Shown: piece after piece, positions 1 to 6,272 of the stretch | Layout: each line of letters opens with the position of its first letter | How positions within the stretch are numbered: position 1 is the stretch's first letter | Source: CAYWMP01 sp964459445 | Lineage (GTDB): Bacteria > Desulfobacterota > DSM-4660 > Desulfatiglandales > HGW-15 | NCBI GenBank assembly: GCA_964459445.1 | Contig: CAYWMP010000101.1 | Coordinates: 1-21,292 of the forward strand | Direction: 5' to 3' | DNA length: 21,292 bases | Translations under genes and position numbers: made by a program | The notes under the pieces: generated by a model | Told to the model about the DNA's origin: nothing | Database searches by the model: none | Seen by the model: the letters and a program-made list of their open reading frames with translations, nothing else

Positions 1-307
1 GCCCGGCATCGGAGACCAGGAATTGGATGATGGTTCCCCTCTCAGCAGCTTCCTCTAAGGGGAAAAGGGTTTCGCCAGGTACGAAGCCGTCATCTAAGGC
101 CCGCTGCCATGACGCCCCTCCTTCTCGCTGCCCAACAATAACGCTGATACCGTTGTCTTTCATGTTCAAGGCCTGCCCCGGACCCTGAACCCCATATCCC
201 AGAATCGCAACGGTTTCGTCTTTGAGAATATCCCGAGCCTTTTCCAGGGGAAACTCTTCCGCTGTTACAACCTCTTCAACCACGCCACCAAAATCGATTT
301 TCGCCAT
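1..307 (-). CDS. ilvC: Ketol-acid reductoisomerase, N-terminal part (cut by window edge)
   Basis: NADPH-dependent reductoisomerase converting acetolactate or acetohydroxybutyrate to the dihydroxy acids of valine and isoleucine synthesis; cytoplasmic. Only about the first 102 residues lie in the window. The protein starts MAKIDFGGVVEE and carries a Rossmann motif GYGVQGPGQALN followed by VIVGQREGG and VPGETLFPLEEA, all typical of IlvC. The GPGQ form in place of the commoner GHAHA resembles IlvC of Bacteroidetes and some anaerobes. The ATG at 307 follows a strong ribosome binding site, GGAGGT, 5 bases upstream, which fixes the start. It is the last visible gene of the ilvB-ilvN-ilvC operon and lies 109 bp after ilvN. 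This gene is too short here for its C-terminal catalytic domain to be judged. Confidence 0.95.
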   Translation of the reverse strand, partial: MAKIDFGGVVEEVVTAEEFPLEKARDILKDETVAILGYGVQGPGQALNMKDNGISVIVGQREGGASWQRALDDGFVPGETLFPLEEAAERGTIIQFLVSDAG

Positions 308-328
308 TTATTACCTCCTAAGTTTTGG

Positions 329-361
329 CCCGCCGCGCCACAGCTTCTTAGCGACGGCGGG
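329..361 (-). other. GC-rich hairpin between ilvN and ilvC
   Basis: Arms 329-336 and 354-361 pair over 8 bp (7 Watson-Crick plus one G-U) around a 17-nt loop. There is no following T tract, so it is not an intrinsic terminator. It lies about 20 nt upstream of the ilvC start and may be an mRNA stability or processing structure. This is an inference from base pairing only. Confidence 0.4.
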
Positions 362-416
362 TCATGAGTTATTCGCCATCGATCAGTTGTCGGTCGCTAA
401 CAGCCATTCCAGCCAA

Positions 417-914
417 TCACTGTTTTTCCCGGGCGAGGGCTATGGCTCCGGTTCTGGCAACCTCCTTTATGCCCATGGGCTTAAGCAGGTTTAGTATAGC
501 ACTTATCTTCCCTTCATCACCCGTCACCTCAATGATGTAGCACTCAGAACCCACATCCACAACCCTTGAACGAAATATGTCAGCCATCCGTAGGATTTCC
601 GCCCTATTCTCGGGCTTTGCCCTCACCTTGACCAGCGCCATCTCCCGCTGAACAAAGGCCTTCTCCGTAAAGTCGTTTACTTTGATCACATTGATGAGCT
701 TGTTAAGCTGCTTCTTAATCTGTTCCACGATTGCATTATCACCAATGCTGACCAAGGTGATTCGAGAAACCAGAGGATCCATGGTTTCAGCCACACACAG
801 GCTTTCGATATTGAATCCCCTACCACTAAATAGGCCTGCTATTCTGGATAATACGCCGGGCTCATTATCCACAAGTATGGATAGGATGTGTTTGTTCTGA
901 TCTTGATTGTTCAT
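417..914 (-). CDS. ilvN: Acetolactate synthase small (regulatory) subunit
   Basis: Regulatory subunit of acetohydroxyacid synthase, which binds the large subunit and confers valine feedback inhibition. The 165-residue protein has an N-terminal ACT domain (about residues 8-80) with HILSILVDNEPGVLSRIAGLF and the GFNIESLCV strand, followed by the C-terminal small-subunit domain (REMALVKV to the end). The length is normal for IlvH/IlvN. A longer reading frame begins at a TTG at 932, but the ATG at 914 has a good site (GGAGTGGGAAGG, about 4 nt before it), so 914 is preferred. It lies 49 bp after ilvB and is surely co-transcribed with it. The gene could equally be called ilvH; the symbols are used interchangeably. 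Confidence 0.95.
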   Translation of the reverse strand: MNNQDQNKHILSILVDNEPGVLSRIAGLFSGRGFNIESLCVAETMDPLVSRITLVSIGDNAIVEQIKKQLNKLINVIKVNDFTEKAFVQREMALVKVRAKPENRAEILRMADIFRSRVVDVGSECYIIEVTGDEGKISAILNLLKPMGIKEVARTGAIALAREKQ

Positions 915-963
915 AGCGCCTTCCCACTCCAAGGGTTCTTATCAAACACTTTAGCCACTCCAA

Positions 964-2658
964 CTACACCAAAAGCATTTCCGTGATCGCTTTTCCTGCA
1001 GGGACCATCGGGTAAACACACTCTTCACGCTCCACGAGAAAATCCATGATAACCGGTTTTCGGGTAGAAAGAGCGACCTTCAAAACCGGCGCGACTTCAT
1101 CGGGGCTTTTGGCCCGCAGGCCGACAGCCCCATAGGCCTCGGCCAGCTTCACAAAATCAGGGGCATATTCCATCTCCGTCTGGGCATAGCATCGGTCATA
1201 AAAAAACTCCTGCCACTGGCGCACCATACCGAGGTAGCCGTTATTCAGGATGGCGACCTTCACAGGGAGGCCGTACTGCATGGCTGTGGCCATCTCCTGG
1301 ATGTTCATCTGAATGCTGCCGTCCCCTGCAATATCCACCACAATACTATCTGGGCTTGCTACCTGCGCGCCTAATGCCGCCGGTAGTCCAAATCCCATGC
1401 AACCCAATCCACCCGACGTGATAAAAGCATTTGGATGGTCGAAATGATAATACTGGGCGGCCCACATCTGGTTTTGACCGACCTCTGTGGTCACAATGGC
1501 CTCGCCGTTGGTCAATTCGAAGATCTTTTCGACCACGAACTGAGGTTTAATAATGTCCTCCTGGGTATAGGCCAGTGGTTTGGTTGCTTTCCATTCCTCG
1601 ATCAGGCGAAACCATTTTTCGCGGCTCTCTTGAAGACCGGCCTGTCCGTTTTCATCGAGTTTTTTGTTCAGGATTTGCAGCGTTCTCTTGCAATCGCCAA
1701 CAATAGGAATGGTTACCGGGATGTTTTTGCGTATGGAGGTAGGGTCGATATCGATGTGAACGATTTTGGCTTTGGGGGCAAAGGCGTCGGTTTTTCCTGT
1801 GACCCGGTCATCGAAACGGACCCCGATGGCAATGAGAAGATCACATTCGGCAGAGGACATATTCGCGCGGTAGGTCCCATGCATTCCGATCATGCCGAGC
1901 CACCGGGGATCCGTTCCGGGGAAGGCGCCAAGTCCCATGAGTGTGGTCGTGACCGGCGCCTGGATCAAGCGAGCAAACCGGGTAAGTTCCTCAGAGGCAC
2001 CGGAAAGGATAACGCCGCCCCCTGCAAAGACCACCGGTCTCTCGGCCTCTTTGATGAGGTTCAATACCTTTGGCAATTGTTTCCTATTCGGTTCGTAAGT
2101 CGGATTGTAGGCTCTAAGCCGGCATTCATTTATTGGCGTGTAATCGGTCACTCCCTGCATGACATCCTTGGGCAGGTCGACAAGAACCGGCCCCGGTCGA
2201 CCCGATCGGGCAATGTGAAATGCCTCCTTGAGTATTCGCCCCAAATCATCAACGTGCTGCACAAGGTAGTTATGCTTTGTGCAGGACCGGGTAATGCCGA
2301 CGATATCGACCTCCTGAAAGGCGTCGTTTCCGATCAAAGGAGTAGGAACCTGCCCTGTAAGAACGACAATCGGGATGGAGTCCATATAGGCCGAAGCAAT
2401 ACCGCTTACGGTGTTCGTGGCGCCCGGCCCCGAGGTAACAAGGCACACGCCCACCTTTCCGGATACACGGGCATAGCCGTCCGCGGCATGCACGGCGCCC
2501 TGTTCATGACGAACCAGGATATGTTTAATGTCGGATTTCGCCAACTCATCATAGATATCGATGACTGCACCACCCGGAAACCCGAATATAGTGGTAACGC
2601 CTTCACATTTCAGGACCTCGTTTAGGATTTGCGTTCCTTTGAGTAAAATGGTGAACAC
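964..2658 (-). CDS. ilvB: Acetolactate synthase large (catalytic) subunit; non-ATG start
   Basis: Thiamine-diphosphate enzyme that condenses pyruvate with pyruvate or 2-oxobutyrate, the first common step to valine, leucine and isoleucine. Seen: FGFPGGAVIDIYDEL, the cofactor-activating Glu in HEQGAVHAADGYAR (about residue 52), the PKDVMQG region, and the TPP/Mg motif GDGS...ILNNGYLGMVRQW. Length is about 564 residues, normal for the family. The start is unusual. The reading frame is open back to a TTG at 2718, but that codon lies in the T tract of the attenuator terminator and has no binding site. The coordinates use the GTG at 2658. An ATT at 2649 is at least as plausible, because a near-perfect site AAGGGGGTG (2664-2656) sits 6 nt before it and family alignment fits. 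No ATG exists near the expected N terminus. Confidence 0.95.
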   Translation of the reverse strand: MFTILLKGTQILNEVLKCEGVTTIFGFPGGAVIDIYDELAKSDIKHILVRHEQGAVHAADGYARVSGKVGVCLVTSGPGATNTVSGIASAYMDSIPIVVLTGQVPTPLIGNDAFQEVDIVGITRSCTKHNYLVQHVDDLGRILKEAFHIARSGRPGPVLVDLPKDVMQGVTDYTPINECRLRAYNPTYEPNRKQLPKVLNLIKEAERPVVFAGGGVILSGASEELTRFARLIQAPVTTTLMGLGAFPGTDPRWLGMIGMHGTYRANMSSAECDLLIAIGVRFDDRVTGKTDAFAPKAKIVHIDIDPTSIRKNIPVTIPIVGDCKRTLQILNKKLDENGQAGLQESREKWFRLIEEWKATKPLAYTQEDIIKPQFVVEKIFELTNGEAIVTTEVGQNQMWAAQYYHFDHPNAFITSGGLGCMGFGLPAALGAQVASPDSIVVDIAGDGSIQMNIQEMATAMQYGLPVKVAILNNGYLGMVRQWQEFFYDRCYAQTEMEYAPDFVKLAEAYGAVGLRAKSPDEVAPVLKVALSTRKPVIMDFLVEREECVYPMVPAGKAITEMLLV

Positions 2659-2716
2659 CCCCTTCCAAGCAGACTGTTGGGCCTGCTTCAAATAATCTCG
2701 TGATTGTGTTTTGGCC

Positions 2717-2756
2717 AAAAAAAATCCGCTATCAGGCTGGCCTGATAACGGATTTT
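2717..2756 (-). terminator. Intrinsic terminator of the ilvB attenuator
   Basis: On the minus strand an almost perfect hairpin (arms 2756-2740 and 2737-2721, one mismatch, tight loop) is followed by eight T residues at 2724-2717, the hallmark of a Rho-independent terminator. It lies between the leader peptide and ilvB, so it can end ilv transcripts before the first structural gene. Its 5' arm is also the partner of the antiterminator. Confidence 0.9.
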
Positions 2757-2794
2757 GTTGAACGATGTTTGTAGCCTTATGCCATTATCAGACC
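2739..2794 (-). promoter_or_regulatory. Antiterminator pairing of the ilv attenuator
   Basis: The segment at 2794-2782 (GGTCTGATAATGG, leader codons 34-38) can pair over 13 consecutive bases, two of them G-U, with 2751-2739 (CCGTTATCAGGCC), the 5' arm of the terminator. The same segment can instead pair with 2866-2855 (GCCATTATTGGG, leader codons 10-13) over 12 bases with three G-U pairs. These correspond to the classic 2:3 (antiterminator) and 1:2 (protector) structures. A ribosome at the leader stop codon would cover segment 2 and let the terminator form. Confidence 0.8.
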
Positions 2795-2893
2795 CGGTGG
2801 TTTGAGTTGTACTACCAGTACAACGAGAAGTAGGGATACAAGGAGCCCGACCTCCCCAATAATGGCGATAATGTTCCGATAGTTTTGGTTCAT
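2777..2893 (-). CDS. ilv operon leader peptide (38 residues)
   Basis: A short frame ATG (2893-2891) to TAA (2779-2777) encodes 38 residues, of which 19 are Ile, Leu or Val. It includes the stretches IIAIIGEVGLLV and LLLVVLVV. Such a peptide upstream of a terminator and of ilvB is the sensor of ribosome-mediated attenuation: scarcity of charged Ile, Leu or Val tRNA stalls the ribosome and lets the antiterminator form. The Shine-Dalgarno sequence is weak (AGGG about 13 nt upstream). A 7-bp hairpin with a 5-nt loop (2806-2824) lies within codons 24-30. The family role is established (IlvL, IvbL of enterobacteria); no similarity in sequence beyond composition is claimed. Confidence 0.88.
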   Translation of the reverse strand: MNQNYRNIIAIIGEVGLLVSLLLVVLVVQLKPPGLIMA

Positions 2894-2932
2894 TTGTTTC
2901 AGAAACCCTATTTTAAAGACAAGTATCAAAAT

Positions 2933-2962
2933 ATTCTAAAGATGTAAAGGCAGGCTTGTCAA
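2933..2962 (-). promoter_or_regulatory. Sigma70-type promoter of the ilv operon
   Basis: On the minus strand a perfect -35 box TTGACA (2962-2957), an 18-bp spacer and a -10 box TAGAAT (2938-2933, 5 of 6 matches). Transcription would begin near 2926, about 33 nt before the leader peptide start. Confidence 0.75.
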
Positions 2963-3033
2963 ACACTTTCTTCCAAACAAGGCATTTTTTCCATAAACGC
3001 CCAAGGAATCTGCCCTTGACTCGTCACAGTGAA

Positions 3034-3039
3034 TATAAT
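3034..3039 (+). promoter_or_regulatory. Candidate -10 box of the gcv operon
   Basis: A perfect TATAAT stands 82 bp before the GcvT-SHMT start. No good -35 box occurs at 16-18 bp; a TTGACT lies only 12 bp upstream, which is too close. The promoter may depend on an activator. The 76-nt leader that would follow shows no glycine riboswitch motifs. Confidence 0.4.
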
Positions 3040-3121
3040 AGAGCAATTCCATAAACTGAACCGGAATAACATAACGAAATTGCAGCATTCTCAATGCCTA
3101 GATCCGGGAGGGTAACAAGAC

Positions 3122-5785
3122 ATGAGCGAACTCCATAGGACCGTTCTCTTTGACCGACACAAAAGCCTTGGCGGGAAGATCGTTGAATTTGCGGGGTGGG
3201 AAATGCCTCTGCAATATGAAAAAGGGATTGTACAGGAACACCTGGCAACGAGACTAAAGGCGGGACTGTTCGACGTTTCCCATATGGGCCGGTTCATCAT
3301 CCGTGGTTCCGATGCCCTTGCATTTCTGCAACACACCTTGACCAACAATGCAGCCGGTCTGGAAGTAGAGGAGAGCCAATACACCATGATCCCCAATGAA
3401 CAGGGGGGCGCTGTTGACGATGCCTATCTGTTTCGATTTGTTGAGGATGAATACCTGCTGGTTGTCAACGCATCAAACCGTGAAAAGGACTGGAATCACT
3501 TTCAGTCCTATGTGAAGGATTTCAAAGATATCGAAATGGTGGATCGGACCTTTGAACTGGCCATGCTCAGCCTCCAGGGGCCCCTTTCAAAACTGATCCT
3601 TTCAGGCGCAATGAATGCAGGAAACCTTCCGGAGCCCATGAGGAACTATCTCAGCATAGCAGAGGTCAACGGCAAAAAAGTGATGATATCGAGAACCGGG
3701 TATACGGGCGAACCCCTTGGATTTGAGCTTTTCGTTGAAAGAGACGACGCCCCGATGATATGGGATCAGCTCCTTGGGACCGGCGGGGCAGAACCGGTCG
3801 GCCTTGGCGCCAGGGATACCCTAAGAATGGAAGGGGGTCTGCCCCTTTACGGCCATGAAATGGGTCAAGATCCTGAAGGGAAAGAGATCCCAATTTACTC
3901 TTCACCCCTGGCCCGTTTTGCGGTGAGTTTATCGCCGCTCAAAGAGGAGTTTGTCGGGAAAGAGAGCCTTCAAAGGCAGTTTGAGGCTTTCAAAAGAATC
4001 GTTGACAGAGACTATGCCCTGATGGCTGACCTGCCGCGTCTCACGATGCCCATAGCGCTCGAAGGTCGGGGCGTTGCTCGAGCCGGGGACGAGGTGTTTG
4101 CGAGCGACAAACAGGTGGGTTATGTGACCAGCGGGACCATGGTCCCCTACTGGCAAAGCGAAGGTGTGGGGCTCGAGTCACGGCTGATCGATGAGAAGAC
4201 CATGCGGGCAATCTGTCTGGCATTTTTGGATAGCGATATTTGTGAAGGGGAAGAAGTGGAGGTGGCAATCAGGGGAAAAAAGATCAAGGCGGCGGTCGTG
4301 CCCTACCACCTGAGAACCGAAGCCCCTCCGATAGCTCGGGCCATCCCCTACGACCGATTGCGCTCCGAGGCGCCTGTGTGCCCAGCCCCACAGGTTGATG
4401 ATAAAACGTTGGATCTTGTCGCGACCTTTGTGAAAAAGGCGGCAGAGAACACACTATGGCGGCAACAGCAGTGTATTAATTTGATCCCTTCGGAGCAAAC
4501 GCCCTCGGTCATGACCCGCCTGCTCTCGATCATGGATCCCGTGTGCCGGTATGCCGAACATAAACAGATGAAGGCCTTTTCAGAAGCAGAAGTTTTTTAT
4601 TATCAGGGCACCGACTTCATTGCAGAGGTTGAAGAGAATTTGAATTGTGAGTTTCAAAGGTTCCTGGGTTGCACTCAGGTTGAAAGTAGAGTTGTTTCAG
4701 GACAGATGGCGAACACCGCCGTATTCAGTGCCATGGTAGACTTCCTAAATCGTGCGGACCGCAAAAACGAACAACGTCGAATCAGACAAATCCTGAATCA
4801 CCATATCATCAAAGGGGGGCATCTCAGCGCACAGCCCATGGGCGCTTTGCGGGATTTCGTTATGCGGGATCCTAAGACGGAAGGGCCTGCTGTGGTCAAC
4901 TTCCCGGTGCTCGAAGAGAATCCCTTTCAGGTGGATTTGGAGAAATGCCGGGAAATCCTGGAGGAGTACCGGCCAGAGCTGGTGATTTTCGGAAAGAGCA
5001 TGATCCTCCACAAAGAGCCCGTTTCAGAGGTTCGGTCCATGGTTGAAGAACTCTCCCTGGAGTGTGTGTTGATGTATGACATGGCCCATGTCCTCGGGCT
5101 TGCGGGACCCCATTATCAGGACCCTTTCGGGGAAGGGGCGGACCTGGTGACTGGCTCAACCCACAAGACCTTTTTCGGAACACAGAGAGGCGTTATCGCA
5201 TCCAACTATGAGGAGGAGGACCTGCGGTTTGAATTATGGGAGGCGATCCAGCGAAGGACCTTCCCGGGAAGCGTAAGCAACCATCATCTGGGCACCATGG
5301 TAGGGCTGTTGTTGGCGGCTTATGAAATGAATTATTTCAAAGACTCCTATCAGAGACAGGTGGTGGCAAATGCTAAGGCCTTTGCAAGAGCTTTGAAGAC
5401 TAGCGGTCTTGATGTGGCGGGCGACCCCGCCATTTCATACACTGAGACCCACCAGGTGGTCGTCAACGTGGGATATGCCAAAGGACCCGAGATAGCCCGC
5501 CGTTTGGAGGAAAACAATATTGTCCTAAATTATCAGGCCGCGCCGGACGAAGAGGGATTTACCGCTGCAGGCGCCTTAAGGACAGGCGTTTCAGAAATGA
5601 CCCGATTCGGAATGAAGGAAGCCGACTTTGAAGAAGTGGCTCAGTTCATGCGTGATGTCATTATGGATAATCTCGATGTAAAGGAAAAAGTCAGCGCATT
5701 CAGGCAGCGTTTCTTCGACATGAAATACTGTTTTTCCGGTGAGCAGTTCGAGGAGCATATTCAGAAACTCCACAAACTCATATAG
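3122..5785 (+). CDS. Fused aminomethyltransferase (GcvT) - serine hydroxymethyltransferase
   Basis: An 887-residue two-domain enzyme. Residues 1 to about 400 are glycine-cleavage T protein: FAGWEMPLQY near the N terminus, GLFDVSHMGR, and the catalytic Asp pair in GGAVDDAYLF (D99/D100). It takes the aminomethyl group from lipoyl-GcvH and makes methylene-THF and ammonia. After a linker (about 400-435), residues 436-887 are a PLP-dependent serine hydroxymethyltransferase: LIPSEQTPS with the general base E458, DMAHVLGLAG, and the PLP lysine K682 in STHKTFFG. SHMT joins methylene-THF and glycine into serine, so the fusion puts consecutive THF reactions in one chain. The ATG follows GGGAGGG 8 nt upstream. 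There is no stop or frameshift at the junction. The SHMT half is divergent from standard GlyA, so it could be specialised. Confidence 0.93.
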   Translation: MSELHRTVLFDRHKSLGGKIVEFAGWEMPLQYEKGIVQEHLATRLKAGLFDVSHMGRFIIRGSDALAFLQHTLTNNAAGLEVEESQYTMIPNEQGGAVDDAYLFRFVEDEYLLVVNASNREKDWNHFQSYVKDFKDIEMVDRTFELAMLSLQGPLSKLILSGAMNAGNLPEPMRNYLSIAEVNGKKVMISRTGYTGEPLGFELFVERDDAPMIWDQLLGTGGAEPVGLGARDTLRMEGGLPLYGHEMGQDPEGKEIPIYSSPLARFAVSLSPLKEEFVGKESLQRQFEAFKRIVDRDYALMADLPRLTMPIALEGRGVARAGDEVFASDKQVGYVTSGTMVPYWQSEGVGLESRLIDEKTMRAICLAFLDSDICEGEEVEVAIRGKKIKAAVVPYHLRTEAPPIARAIPYDRLRSEAPVCPAPQVDDKTLDLVATFVKKAAENTLWRQQQCINLIPSEQTPSVMTRLLSIMDPVCRYAEHKQMKAFSEAEVFYYQGTDFIAEVEENLNCEFQRFLGCTQVESRVVSGQMANTAVFSAMVDFLNRADRKNEQRRIRQILNHHIIKGGHLSAQPMGALRDFVMRDPKTEGPAVVNFPVLEENPFQVDLEKCREILEEYRPELVIFGKSMILHKEPVSEVRSMVEELSLECVLMYDMAHVLGLAGPHYQDPFGEGADLVTGSTHKTFFGTQRGVIASNYEEEDLRFELWEAIQRRTFPGSVSNHHLGTMVGLLLAAYEMNYFKDSYQRQVVANAKAFARALKTSGLDVAGDPAISYTETHQVVVNVGYAKGPEIARRLEENNIVLNYQAAPDEEGFTAAGALRTGVSEMTRFGMKEADFEEVAQFMRDVIMDNLDVKEKVSAFRQRFFDMKYCFSGEQFEEHIQKLHKLI

Positions 5786-5831
5786 CAGGCCGTCACGGCC
5801 TCTAGAGACGAGAATGTGTTGTTATCAAGAG

Positions 5832-5844
5832 ACCTTTAAAAGGT
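5832..5844. repeat. Short palindrome ACCTTTaAAAGGT
   Basis: A perfect 6-bp inverted repeat with one central base, 47 bp after the GcvT-SHMT stop. It is followed by GTGAAATAAAAAAA, not by a T tract. It may be part of the 3' end structure of the transcript or a minor protein site. Confidence 0.35.
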
Positions 5845-5865
5845 GTGAAATAAAAAAACCTGGCC

Positions 5866-5942
5866 AGGCTCTGAATCAATACCCAATAGGGCGCTTAGGT
5901 TGAAAACACCTTAGGCAATAGCGGAGGTCGGAGCCTTTTTTT
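5866..5942 (+). terminator. Possible structured terminator after GcvT-SHMT
   Basis: AGGCTC at 5866-5871 pairs with GAGCCT at 5931-5936, which runs into a tract of seven T residues (5936-5942). An inner arm pair CTTAGGT / ACCTTAG (one mismatch) fills the middle. The closing stem is only 6 bp, so termination may be partial, consistent with gcvP reading from the same strand 330 bp further on. It does not match a riboswitch consensus I know. Confidence 0.45.
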
Positions 5943-6272
5943 CAAGCCCTATCTCAAAAAGAGTTCCACCAAATTCTGCCGTTCCCGTAGATGGGAGGGT
6001 TCACGCCACAATATCCCTGGCCGTTCGACAGGCTCACGGTCCTGAGCAAAGTCGAAGGACAGAATGGTTCTTTCCAATGAAATGATCGATTCTATTGAAC
6101 CCTTCCATATGCGGGAATCGACACAGGAGCCTATAGATAGGGTTTGAAAAAATGAGCCCGACCGTAGCCCGTCCTCGTCTGAGACCATAGGTTAGGCCGA
6201 CGGTGACCGCAATAGGACTGCCACGGAGGATGGAGAAGAGATTGCCGGATCCCCGCGTAGGGAAATTCATAC
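5943..6272. other. Gene-free gap between GcvT-SHMT and GcvP
   Basis: About 330 bp without a convincing gene. It holds a REP-like palindrome (6024-6056) and degenerate GC-rich sequence. Reading frames on the minus strand here have no ribosome binding sites and resemble translated repeat sequence. No clear promoter was seen; gcvP may depend on read-through or on an unrecognised promoter. Confidence 0.5.
6024..6056. repeat. REP-like palindromic repeat
   Basis: TTCGAC-aggCTCA and TGAG-caaaGTCGAA form an interrupted hairpin. This TTCGACaggCTCA...TGAGcaaaGTCGAA pattern is a familiar dispersed intergenic repeat in environmental bacterial genomes, and its translation gives the SFDFAQDR peptide of many spurious frames. 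No gene lies here. Confidence 0.6.

Noticed and set aside
1435..2625. Long plus-strand open frame of 396 codons opposite ilvB
   Set aside because: It is antisense to a certain gene, has no recognisable domains and arises from the codon bias of ilvB.
3040..3121. Glycine riboswitch upstream of the gcv genes
   Set aside because: The conserved glycine aptamer core motifs are absent here and in 5786-6272.
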